This document shows positions 48,353 to 59,911 of a DNA stretch of 64,000 nucleotides, one piece after another; position 1 is the first letter of the stretch; each line of letters starts with the position of its first letter. The notes below the pieces were generated by a model. It searched no databases, was not told the DNA's origin, and was given only the letters and a program-made list of their open reading frames with translations. Source of the stretch: Rhodamnia argentea (lineage: Eukaryota > Streptophyta > Magnoliopsida > Myrtales > Myrtaceae); NCBI RefSeq assembly GCF_020921035.1, contig NC_063150.1:35015826-35079825 (forward strand), given 5' to 3'. The position numbers and the translations under genes were made by a program.

Positions 48353-51229
48353 ATGAATTCGACGTCCACTCAGTTTGTGTCTTCTAGAAGGATGGGGATG
48401 TACGACCCCATTCATCAAATGGGAATGTGGGAGGAGAACTTCAAGCCGAATGCAAATCCTAATGCGCCGGCAGCTCTGATCATACCGGTGCACGCGAGTT
48501 TGGACAACCAGGTGCGCCTTCTTGCCTTTTCCAATTCCGAGGAATCCAGTTGCTGTAATACGTGCTGCTAGTTATGAGTGTCGTGTCTGAATCAGCCTGT
48601 CTTGGTCTAATTCTGTCTAGTCGGAGGATACTTCTCATGGATCACTGGATACTCCTGGCAAGTATGAGCAAGGAACCTCGAAACCTTCTGATAAGGTATG
48701 AGTAATCTGGCGCCAAGCACTTCTCTGTTGGAATCTCGCTCTTGTCGGACACATGTATGTCTATTGTTAGCGTGTCGTCCTCTACCTAGTGGCGAAAGTT
48801 CCGCTTGATCGGTAGGGCACAGCTACTGACTACTTATTTGGAGGCTCCTGCTTCTGTTTTCTATGTTTTGAGGCTCCTCTTGCATGTTGCAGTATATCCA
48901 TGAAGTAAATATTCCTTTTGCCATTCTGAATTCTTTGATTTGGTTTCGGAGCGCCCTCATGATGGAGTTGCATATTTCATCTTATTTTTTACTTTTCTTT
49001 AATACGGTTCATTTATCTTGATTCACCATCTACATACTCAAAATACAATGCCTTAAGCGAAACTGCACTTACATTTCAATTTCGCTTCATATCACTTCAG
49101 GTGCAAAGACGTCTTGCACAAAACCGTGAGGCTGCGCGCAAAAGCCGTCTGCGGAAAAAGGTAATGGTAGTTGCAGTTGGAATTGCCATGCTGCTTTGGC
49201 AAATTGTATTCGACCTGAATTTCCGTCTGTGAATGTTCTATAGGCTTACGTTCAGCAGCTAGAAGCAAGTCGTTTGAAGCTTATGCAGTTAGAACAAGAG
49301 CTTGAACGAGCTAGGCAACAGGTATGAGAGATTTTTTATTTTTTGTTGCGTTCTCTTTAATTCCTTGCACTGACCATGGAAGTCATAAATGCTCCAATAC
49401 AGGGTCTGTATACGGGTGCAGGAGTAGATTCGGCTTATCCAGGATATGGTGGATCTTTAAATGCAGGTACTGAAGTTCTAGATGCCTCAGTTGATACTGT
49501 TGAGACTATTGGCTTCTTGCTGTCATTTTATGTAGCTGATGTAATCTATTTTCGATAATCAGTTATCTTGTTACATTCAATTAATACTGAATTTAAATGC
49601 TTGTGAAAATGTCAAATGCTATGGCGTTCTATTTAGGACTTGTCTTCTTATTTTCCATCAAATAAAAAAGGCTGGCGATGTCTCGGGAGTGGCGCACCAA
49701 TTCTTGATTAAGCTTACTTGCATCAATAAAAGTTTCTTAAAGATCTCTCTGGGATCTGCTTGACATTTTTTGGCATGCTCAGTGAATCGGACATAACTCT
49801 TTATGAGCACCCCGTATACAGCTGGATGCTCTTTTCCTGTTTCTCTGACACCATCCATGCTCGGATTGCTGTAGGAATCGTTGCATTTGACATGGAGTAC
49901 GGGCACTGGATTGATGAACAAAACAGACAAATATGTGAGCTGAGGGCTGCTTTGAATGCTCATAGAAGTGATGTAGAGCTTCGCATCCTCGTGGAAAGTG
50001 GCATGAACCATTATTCTCAACTTTTTCGCATGAAAGCGGCTGCCTCAAAGGCCGATGTTTTCTATGTGATGTCTGGAATGTGGAGAACACCATCGGAGCG
50101 ATTCTTCCTCTGGATTGGGGGATTTCGTCCTTCAGAACTTCTTAAGGTAATATAGGGTTCGATTTGAACAAGAAATCTTATTTTACATTGCACACAAGTC
50201 TGGACATTGTCTAGGACTCCCTAGTAACTGTCTTGACCTCATAGATACAGCTAATCACTAAATGCTATTGAAAAGCACGACATTTCCCAACCTGTAAATT
50301 TGTTTCTTTTCTCAACCAAAATTTGACGGTCTTTACTTGTTGGACTATGAAGAATCATATGTTCTGCTTCTTGTTTCTTCTAGCAACAGATCTTGATTAG
50401 CATTGCATGTTTTGGATGGTACACGTGCATCCTTCAAAATGACAGACCTATTGTGTAGACAGAATATTTAAATCCGATCTTCAACTGAATTTCTGTCTTG
50501 CATGTTATTTTTGTCAGTATTTCTTACTAGAAAATTGTCCTTACTCCAGGTTCTCATGCCTCAGCTCGACCCCTTGACAGAACAACAATGGGCGTTTGTT
50601 TGCAACCTCAAACAAGCTTGTCAACAGGCTGAAGATGCCCTAAAGCAGGGTCTGGATAAGCTCCAGCACACTCTGGCCGAGGCCGTGGCCAGTGGTCATC
50701 TCGGTGAAGGGAATTACATCCCGCAGGTGGCTGCCGCGATGGAGAAATTGGAAGCTCTGGTCAGCTTTGTGAATCAGGTACTTAAGTGCAAGACTATGGT
50801 TAGAATGTACTTCGAATTCTTTGTTGATTTAGGCAAGAAAACACATGAATGAACTTGGCTTGGATGATTCCTTTTCTTTCAGTAGCAGAATTTGATGATA
50901 CGTGTTTCAAAATGGAAAGTATGTAGACAACTTTACCGCATTCTCTGAAAAATAAGAAGTTTACTCCACCAAAAAAGACTAGAATGACCCAATTGAACTA
51001 AGTCAAATGAATGATCCCACAGCAGAATCATTTGATATTTGTGATGAAATTAAGTGAAGTTTCTTTGTACATTTAGGCAGACCATCTACGTCAGGAAACA
51101 CTGCTGCAGATGTCCCACAACCTAACAACACGGCAAGCTGCTCGGGGCCTGCTTGCCTTGGGGGAGTACTTCCAACGCCTCCGAGCTTTAAGTTCCCTTT
51201 GGGCTACTCGACCCCGTGAACCCGCTTAA
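48353..51229 (+). CDS. TGA transcription factor, clade I (TGA1/TGA4-like bZIP)
   Basis: TGA factors bind TGACG (as-1) elements. Clade I members act with NPR1 in defence and in nitrate responses. Eight coding exons: 48353-48511, 48621-48695, 49101-49160, 49244-49321, 49403-49466, 49875-50146, 50550-50777 and 51077-51229. All are in phase and give 362 residues (Arabidopsis TGA1 has 368). The N-terminus MNSTSTQFVSSRRMGMYDPI is clade I-specific. The basic region is at 80-98 (RRLAQNREAARKSRLRKK), the leucine zipper follows from 99, and the DOG1 domain follows (MEYGHWIDEQNRQICELRAA; VMSGMWRTPSERFFLWIGGF). Cys166, Cys254 and Cys260 match TGA1 Cys172, Cys260 and Cys266; the position of Cys287 is Ala281. 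A 5' UTR intron is likely (donor GTAAGTATGG at 47931, acceptor GTGCAG at 48340), and a GA repeat lies at 47641-47660. It is convergent with the aminotransferase gene. Confidence 0.97.
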
Positions 51230-52498
51230 ATTCACTTCATCAAGTCGACATGGATAATTTACAGGATGAAATCTCATGTAGAGCCATAATAGGCAAGCCA
51301 AAGGTGCCGTTTTGCATGTCAGCCATAGACATCGTGTAGAAAGTTTCTAATGCCCATCATTTTTTTTTCTAGGCGGCGTCTGAAAAATGAAGTTGTACAT
51401 ACCAACATTTATCTTGGAGCTGTAATCTCTTTTACCTTCTTTCGGGCGTGCTGTAGTTAATGTATCGGGTACTTCTTGATTAGGTTTACGACAATTGCTT
51501 TATGAGCCAAGTTAATCTGTACTTGATAAGTTTGACAGAACATAGTTGTGTATAGATGAGTTGTGCTGTGTATTTTGCGCTGCTTATCGATCACTTTGTA
51601 AATAACAGATGCTCATGTTCAAGTCATTAGTCAGTCGATACGTGAATTTTGATTTCGATATGTTTGACATAGTTGTGCAGGGATGAATTGTGCCTGTATA
51701 CTCAGGCTTCCAGTTTACCTTGCTTTAAATACTAGATTGGGACATTCGATAGACATGATACGTATTTAAATCCATCGTTCATGCAGATTGTAAATTTTCT
51801 GGCCGTTTTTATCATCAGATTGGCAAAAATTTCAAACCCGCTCCCATTTCAAATAAAATTCTGTGGGTGGTGTCGATACCGAACGCATCAGGATTACTTT
51901 TCTCTTAAACGGAAGTGTTAAGATTAGATATAGGCGTAAGGACGCATATAAAATGAAGTACCGAAAAGAAAGAGTAAGGTGAAAAGACTAGGTGAAAGCG
52001 AGATTGCCACCCAAATGAAATTGCAAAAGGCGAAAGAAGATGCACAGGTTCTCTCAGTCCTGTGAAGTAGCCTGAAAACATCAGCTTATCTGGTCCTTCA
52101 ACTTGTGCTGTCTGACTATGTTACTCTGTAAGTCACACTGACTACTTGATAGGAGGCTTGATGTTTTCATTTATGATTTGCTAGTCAAGTTGATGGATTG
52201 AAGGAAAAAAGAATGATTCCCTCTATGAACAGAATTACCGACTACCGAAAGAAGCCTTCGAATATAATGGTCGAAGAAACGAGACAGGAATAAAATCTGC
52301 TACATAATAATTACAGTTAAGGCCAGCTGCGTGAGCCAAACGAGTTCAACATTCTTGAAATTAACATTGCAAGATTAGGATTGAGCGAAGAAAAGGAAAA
52401 ACTGGCAGCATCAGAAGCAGAGCTACAGCTGAGAATGTTTCTTCACTGATGGATTGGCGGAACTAAGGCTGTCTCAGCTTGTGGACTATTCCAACAGC
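51230..52498. other. Convergent 3' region between TGA and the aminotransferase
   Basis: The 1.27 kb should hold the 3' UTRs of two facing genes. An AATAAA is present near 51852 on the plus strand. There is no ORF of note, no repeat and no recognised RNA gene. Confidence 0.6.
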
Positions 52499-55400
52499 TC
52501 ACAGCTTGGAGAGGGCATAATCAAAAGCATCGATGAGGAAATCTGAAATTCACCAAAACGCAAGGACACGGGGACTGTTATAAAACTGGCACAGAGCATA
52601 ATTTGACTACCAATTGATGAACATTATCATCAATTGGGTTCCCAGGGGTAATAAAACAGTACCTGCATCATCTTTGTTAAAGCACATCGGGGGCATTATT
52701 CTGAAGACATTTCCATGCAAACCGCCCTTACCGACCAGTACACCAAGCTCTTGAATCGGGAATTAAGAAAGCAAAGAAAAAGGATTAGTGTGATGGGGAA
52801 AAGTTCGCAGAATTCTAACTAGATTTGGGAGGGGGATATTACGGCTCGGTTCGATACCTCTGAGTTTCTCAAATAAGACCGCAGTTTCTGCTTTAGCGGG
52901 CGTCTTCTCTTTTCTGTCCGTGACGAGCTCGATGCCGAGCATTAAGCCCCTGCCTCTAATATCTCCAATGACTGTAAAGAAATGTTATGGCATCATATAC
53001 ATGTCAGGCGAGCAACTTCACTTACTAAACCTGTGTCGCAGCTATTTTGAATCTTTGTTCTCTTTTCAGAATGACAAACCAGATTAGTGATCTGGAAGTA
53101 CTACAATGCTCGAAAAAAAATATATATATATAGACCAAACTCATATCTTAGTATGCTGAAAATTCGGTAGACTGCCCACACCCATTCAAATGGTTGTTGA
53201 TGACACTCTCAAAGGTTGAAGGAACTACCCGAGTTCCAAAAATAAGATTAGCAATCCCTCGAAAGAAGTAAAGCGCTGGGAACAGATCCAACATCTATTC
53301 AAAAAGACTCGGGCCCAGCGTAATAATCCTACAGAAGTATCTACTCCTCACTTTCATCGCAATCACAAATATTATACTATAAGCACCCTCTCGCTTTCCT
53401 CTTTCCATTACCTCTCCTTACTTTTTCTAAACACTCCATAAGCTGCACTGGAGCCAGGCTCTAAGACATCCTACCAATATTTTCGGAATCCTATAAAAGA
53501 GAGAAGGAATCTCCCGTTAACAAACCAAGTTTCCTAACAGATATTACAGTCATAAGACTCAAAACTATCATCTTTCTTAAGAATTAGGCCAAGACACAAC
53601 AATCAATGGCTAAAAGGTATTACTACATATATCATCACAACCATCATCCTTTTATCAAATGAAAAAAAAAAAGAATACACTGTGATAATTGTTATCAGAG
53701 GACGCGAGCCTGGTTCTCTAGGTTCTTGATGTACCCATCTGAACTAACATGATATCAGAATATCGATATAGTGAGCACACCAGGTAGGGGGTAGAAAGTT
53801 TAAGCATCTGGTTCAGAATTATGTTGCCAGCAAATTTTAGGAAAGTATAGTTAGCTTAAAATATAACAAGCACATTCTTTTGAGAGTAAATCGGCTGGGG
53901 AAAATCTTCCAAAGCAAAGTTGAAGATTCCTTACTATCATATCTCTCCTGAAGATCCCTTAAACGAGCAGTCAACTGGGAGCCAACATGTGCACAATGTT
54001 CTTGGCGTTTCTCCTTATCTAGAACTCTAAGCACTGCGTGTCCACCAGCAGAGCAGACTGGATTACCACCAAAAGTGTTGAACTGAATTTTCTGTGCCAT
54101 CACACTTGCAATTTCTGGCGTCGTTACCACTGCTCCTAATGGCAAACCATTCCCAATTCCCTGGCAAATGCAATTGAAGAATACAAAAACAACAGTGTGA
54201 CGACTCGCAGCACATGAGCTTTGAAACTTAAAAAGTATTCTGATGCACACTATATAAATGGGATGTAACATTTTTGCTTTCGTCAGCCGAGGCCCTAGGC
54301 ACAGTTGCTATCCTTAGCAAATCTGTATTAACACAAAACTTACATTTTCTTCATATTCAAAGGACATTTACTACTTCTTCGTGAACAAACCACGAGATAT
54401 TACTAATTTTTCTCGCAATAAGATGGAAAATGGAAATGCAAGATTGTGGAAGGATTAATCAGAAACCTTGAAAATAACTAGGAGACTATGCAGACCTTTG
54501 CCATGGTGACAATGTCTGGAATGACACCCTGGGTTTCAAATCCCCAATAATGGCTCCCAGTGCGACCAAATCCAGTTTGCACTTCATCTGCTATGCAAAG
54601 ACCACCAGCCTTGCGTACCATGTCATACACCAGTTTTAAGTAACCAGGGGCCAATTCCACAGCTCCCCCAACTCCCTGAAGAGGCAATTTCATTGTAAAA
54701 TAAGTAATAAGTCCAGGAGCAGTTGCATTGATGACTGGTTAGAAGTATAACGTGAAACTGTTTATGCTGACCTGAATGGTTTCAGCTATAAAACCAGCAA
54801 CTTTTCCTGAGGTACCATAATCGATGTGATCTTGCACGTCTTTTGCATAAATACTGGCATCAGAGCCAAAGATCCCATGATATGGATCTGGATTCATAAC
54901 GTGATGGATTTCTCCCTGCAAAGCGAGAAATTGTATTTTGACTAGACAAGAGAAGAAGATCACTAAAGTAAGAAAGAAATGCATCATGCCTTATTGATAA
55001 TTGCTATTGTCAATGCCAAGTTTTCTACAGTATTATTTTGGCAGCAGTAATCCAGTGTCTCCTAAATAAGACATACTGATGACCACTTGACCATGACCAT
55101 TACGTCTCTTGCTTCTTGAGAAGTAAACAAGCATTAAAATATTTCACAATTATTATGAATAGTTTACTCATTTCCACTCCTTTGTGTCATTGATAACGAT
55201 AATAAACTGAAGCGCGTATCAAGGCGAGGAATTCATGATGTTCAAACCTGCGGTATTGAGTACTTCCATGTGTTTAATGCCGTAAGGCCTATTGTTCCAG
55301 AACTGCCACCATGGTATGCGTTTCTCAAGGAGATCATTTCAAGATTACCACTATATAGTCGAGCCATCAGCATTGCCAGTTCATTTGCTTCTGAACCAGA

Positions 55401-56774
55401 ATTCACAAAATACACAACCTGTATCATAATAGCATTCCAGCTGAAAGAATCAATATAATCTGGGATTATTAAAATCAAGATCTAAGAACAGGATTTGCAT
55501 ATTACTCAAAGAAACGAACCTTCAGGTTTCCCGGCATTTTCGATGCTAATGCCTCAGCAAAATCGGCAATTGCATGGTGCAAATATATGGTTGTGGCATG
55601 CTGCAGAAGCTTGCTTTGCTCCACAATAGCATTCAGAACTTCAGGATGGCAATGTCCACAAGATACGGTAACAATCCCAGCAAAAGCATCAAGATATCGC
55701 TTGCCATTCTCATCAAACAAATATTGCATTTTCCCTTCGACGATATTAAGCTGTACAAACAACAATAGATATTTCTTTACCAAAAAAAAAACAACAATAG
55801 ATATTTGAAAGAAATTGCAAACACCTGGAGCATAAACAGCACATCGGAGAATCGCATCCAGTTACGCACCCGCCACAAAGAGCAACTGACCAGAGGGGTT
55901 CCAAAAGTCTCGTTTTTACATAACAAGGATGCACATACATATGACAAAACACATAACCACCAATTGGGCGATTTTCCAGCCACACTAACTGATCAGAGAC
56001 GCAGAATTAGCAGTTGATTAAGTATCTCGGGCACAACCCACGTCGATCACGTCACAAATATCAAACTCAACTCGAAGAATTTCTTCATGATGCTTTTCAA
56101 CAACTTCCTGGCCTTGGAAAAATCTCTCTGACATCATATTTCAAGACGATGCCAAGAATCTTTTTGGGCACTCATCCTTTTAGGGAAAGAAAATGAACGA
56201 AACAAAATCATCTTTTTTCCCCTACTTTAGTACCCATCAAACAGATATCTTCCTGTACGGAAGAGGAGAAGATGATCAGCTCTGCCAATTAAAGCGCAGA
56301 TGATTCACTCACAAGTTTTTTTTTTTTTTTTTTGGTCACTTGCAAAGTTGAAAAAACTGCAAAAAATGAGCCACTTCCAAGCAGAAAACAGGAAAAGCAA
56401 TCTAAATCCAAACAAAATCAAGAAGAAAACGCCACATGTATCAGAGGCAAAAGCAAAAAGATTACAGACTTCGCTCGCATGCACAAAGGCACATGCTCAT
56501 CAACATAACAGCTTACGGGCTTTTGGTAATAGTAGAAGAGAGAAGGGCCCAAGAACTTCTTGCGCTTCTCAAGAACCTCATCGGCCGAAGGCCCTTTGTA
56601 CGGCTTCGGCACATAATCGAACCTCGGCATCTGAGGCGGAGAATCAGCAGACGGCGACGGCGACGGCGACGACGAAGGGACCGTCGAGAACGAACCGCAG
56701 AGAGCGACGCCATTTCGAGGGACAAGACGACGGTGCTGGTCACGGGCTCTCAGAATGCTGTTCCGCCACGCCAT
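52499..56774 (-). CDS. Alanine:glyoxylate aminotransferase 2 homologue, mitochondrial
   Basis: This is a class III PLP aminotransferase, expected to transaminate glyoxylate with alanine (or act on related amino donors) in mitochondria. Nine exons: 56517-56774, 55520-55750, 55248-55418, 54772-54915, 54496-54675, 53935-54160, 52858-52971, 52663-52749 and 52499-52542. They join in phase to 484 residues. The N-terminus [20 protein letters not shown] is Arg-rich and Ser-rich, typical of a mitochondrial presequence. Catalytic features are the cofactor loop SGSEAN (from 170), HGG (His199), the [13 protein letters not shown] motif with Asp298, and the Schiff-base Lys328 in TMAKGIGNG, at the exon 5/6 border. 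[14 protein letters not shown] follows. The last exon encodes only [14 protein letters not shown]. Substrate choice among plant AGT2-like paralogues (AGT2, AGT3, PYD4) cannot be fixed from sequence alone. Intron 1 carries an ultra-short retroposon close to its acceptor. Confidence 0.95.
55759..55806 (+). mobile_element. Ultra-short poly(A) retroposon F, beside a splice acceptor
   Basis: A perfect 16 bp duplication, ACAACAATAGATATTT (55759-55774 and 55791-55806), flanks a 16 nt insert, CTTTACCAAAAAAAAA, at 55775-55790. It is in the opposite orientation to the other copies. The left duplication begins about 8 nt from the intron 1 acceptor of the aminotransferase gene (CAG at 55753-55751). Confidence 0.8.
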
Positions 56775-59700
56775 CTCGTCGCTCTTCGCTGATCAAGAAC
56801 TTCCAAAGAAGAGACACAGTACGAGAGACGGTGGGTAAAAGTTCCGGCCTTTAGTGCGAATGACAGTACGAGCGCTTAAAGCGGGTGAGTCAGCAGACTG
56901 GCTTTGGGGGTCTTGAAAATTTTGGGATGATTAGTCTTAATCTTGATGGATTACTATAATGTCTGCATCATTCGTGTCTGATTTTTTGTCGCCTGTCGAG
57001 AAGGAATCTCAGCTGCTTCATGACGTGGAATTTCCCATTTTTTCTAAGTCTATCTCTTTTGGATTATGGCAGGGAATTGAGTGCGGACCGATCGACAAGT
57101 TGGCTGCAAGCAAAGATTCGAGGGCCTAGCTGCCTAATTGAGTGATCTCTCTATAACGAAAGAACATAAACTTTCGAGAAAAATTAACGAAAAAGTCATA
57201 AAGCTATTAGAGGACGGCCAATTTAACTCTAAATATTTCAGTTGTGTTAATTTAGTCGTATATATTTTGACAATTAATTAATTTAATTATAAACCTTTCA
57301 ATTGTATCAATTTAGTCTTAAATATTTTAAGGTTTGTCGATATTAACCCATTCGGTTAATTTTGACAGAAAATTGTTAACATGACCGTCTAGTCTATGTC
57401 GATCGTTCTACATAGCATGGCCTGCGCCGACGTGAACAATTCTTACAAGTTTTTGTTCTTTCAATATTTTATTCTCTCCTTCTTCTTTTTTTCCTTTTCT
57501 CTCCACCAGTCATTGTTGGGCCTCATCGATGGCTCGCAGCGAAGGTCGCCAGCCTTAGGCAAGGGTGGCCTTCACCCTTGCCGAATTGATTAAGGCCGGT
57601 AACCTTCGCCGGCCATCGACGAGGCCTAGAGATGGTCGGAAGAGGGAAAAGGGAAAAAGAAGAAAAAAGAAAAGAAACGGAAAGGAAAGGAAAAACAATA
57701 AATTCATTTTAAAAAGTTGTATCAATTAACCACATCGACACCAGTCATGTCACATGGATGGTTGGTACCGACTAGACCGTCACGTTAGCAATTTTCGATC
57801 AAAATTGGCTGGAAAGACTAAATTGACAAATCGTAAAAAAATTCAGAACTAAATTGGTGCAATTAAAAAAAATTGGATTATATTGGCAAGTTGTCAATAA
57901 GTTCATGACTAAATTGACACGATCTTCAACCTTTTTTTTTTTTTTTTGACACGGTCGAAAGGTTTAGATCGGTATTGGCCACATACAATAGGTTTAAAAA
58001 ATTTGGACAATTTTCCCTAAATTTCTGATCAAATATATAAAACTACAAACTTTATAATGTGGAGAGTCAAGGGATCACAACTTGCTGATTACAGTAAGTT
58101 CAATTCTCATTAAGGCGCAGAAGATATTCTTGAAATATTTTCTCTATTTTGCAAATCAAACAAAAAGAAAATTGTGGATCCGGTTTGGTTTCGATAAATT
58201 ACATTGGAAATTTGATTAGAAAAACAAACGGACCGAACCAAAATTTATTTATGCTTCAAATTTTCACTATTTTTTCGATTATTATATCCTAGTGATAATT
58301 AATTAATTACACAAATGATCTCTTATTTCATTAATTATCTAATGCTTAGCTAAATATATTATAGACCAAAAATTTAGTTTGCTTCTTAGGTTTGTTTGGA
58401 CACCAAATCCAAAAACTATTGGCAATTTATCTGGAGCTCATTTCCACCACCTCTTGTCGCAATTCGATATTTGAAACATGACCGAGCGGCAGCTTATACT
58501 TCCTTTGGCTCGTTTCACTCTTGGATTGTCTAAGCTCGGCCTTTCTCAAGAATCGCTCACTCGATTTGTAGCGAGAGAAAGTCTACAAAAGTGTTTAGAG
58601 AGAAACTCCGAGAGAGAACATAATTGCTCAACTATAAAATGATATAATCGAGGGAGAGGGCTCCCTCTATATATACAAGAGTCCATCTAATTACAATCAT
58701 AATAGTGGCGATTCACTCCCGCTTAATGATCTAACGAAAGACAGACTCAATCCTCATCTCGATCAATCCAATGATAGAGATACATCTCGATGGACACCAA
58801 TCCCTATTCCATAATTCAATGTTGGAAGTTGAGTTCCACCTATCAATCCAAACAGCTCGTCTCTCCGAATTGATGACTTGACAAGCCGTCTGTGACACGC
58901 CAATGTTGTTGGTGCCACCGGTTGTCCCGGGTCGCCACTCGCCACCACAGGCATGTGTGGCTGGTCCCTTGCCAATGGTTGTCGATGACCCCTTAACACT
59001 TGAAAAATATTATGCATAAGAATTGCTTACATTATCTGTACACACCTTTCTTTGGGCATACATTCTCTCCATACACCAACAGTCGTAAACATGTCATGAA
59101 AATGTATTTTATAAACAAGTTTTCTTGTGTGAACATTTTTCATCCACGATCTCTCCCCCTCGTTAATCAACGAATAAGGGGAGACTGAGAATTAAAATTG
59201 GATAGGTTGCTGAGATTTACATTAGAAACCCACATGAACTCAGCAGTTTAACTTTGATTTACAATCTGCATCAAGCTGTTTTGAAAACTCCCAGGAACAA
59301 GACCATTATAAAATTTGGCACCATAAAATGAGCAGGAAAGTTGCGTAGCCATATATAGAATCTGCGCTTATGTTCAGCCGCCTTATTCTTATTCTCTTTT
59401 CCTTTTAATTTCCTTCTTCTCACAACTCAAAGGGCACTGAAATGAATCTCGTCATAATCAGAAGAGCTGAAAAACTTGCTCCCAGAGCATTTGAAGCGCC
59501 AGAGCTATGTTAGCGAAAGGCGACAGATACAAGAACTTCTATGAAACCAATTAATGTCGAGTGCAGTTCACTTGCACATGGAGATCCGTTCCCCAACAAT
59601 GTGTTGGAAAAACCAGCAATGCATAATGTCATTTACACCATCTCAGTATATAATTCTGACTCCGCACGAGAAAACAGACACCTGCCAAAATTGTTGTTTG

Positions 59701-59911
59701 TCCGAAAATTTCCTCCATGCGGTTTCAGCATCAGCATAAATCTGACCCCCTCCTCTGTTCCCGCCACCTTATAGGGCAACACATGGTAGGAGAAGGGTTT
59801 TACAGCATGATAGAATTACCCATCAGCCATTGATCTGCTAACATCTTGCAAGATCATTCAGACATTTGACACAAGTCCTTTTACATCAGAACTCTTATCG
59901 ACAATCTCCTT
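56775..59911. other. Spacer between the PPR gene and the aminotransferase
   Basis: The promoter and leader of the aminotransferase should lie just above 56774, and the 3' UTR of the PPR gene below 59911. Between them are a complete MITE (57178-58017) and AT-rich sequence. Small ORFs at 58763-59017 and 59541-59774 are not supported by any family resemblance. Confidence 0.55.
57178..58017. mobile_element. MITE, GGGAAAA-TIR family with GC-rich core, copy M4
   Basis: The left end GAAAAATTAACGAAAAAGTC continues ATAAAGCTATT. The right end, reverse-complemented, reads GGGAAAATTGTCCAAATTTT and continues TAAACCTATTG. The left arm has ACATAGCATGGCCTGCGCCG and the right arm CACATGGATGGTTGGTACCG. The core (57510-57640) is GC-rich with AAGGTCGCCAGCCTTAGGC and GGCCGGTAACCTTCGCCGGC. 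A poly(T) tract at 57931-57948 interrupts the right arm. It is about 840 bp, close to M1 at 805 bp. Confidence 0.68.

Noticed and set aside
49760-50155. 131-codon plus-strand ORF with an alternative Met start
   Set aside because: It is real TGA exon 6 read through from intron sequence. The acceptor at 49874 defines the true exon start.
56305-56345. T-run plus GGTCAC between CACTCACAAG and CACTTGCAAAG
   Set aside because: The would-be duplication is imperfect with an indel. It could be an old family member but does not meet the standard used for copies A-F.
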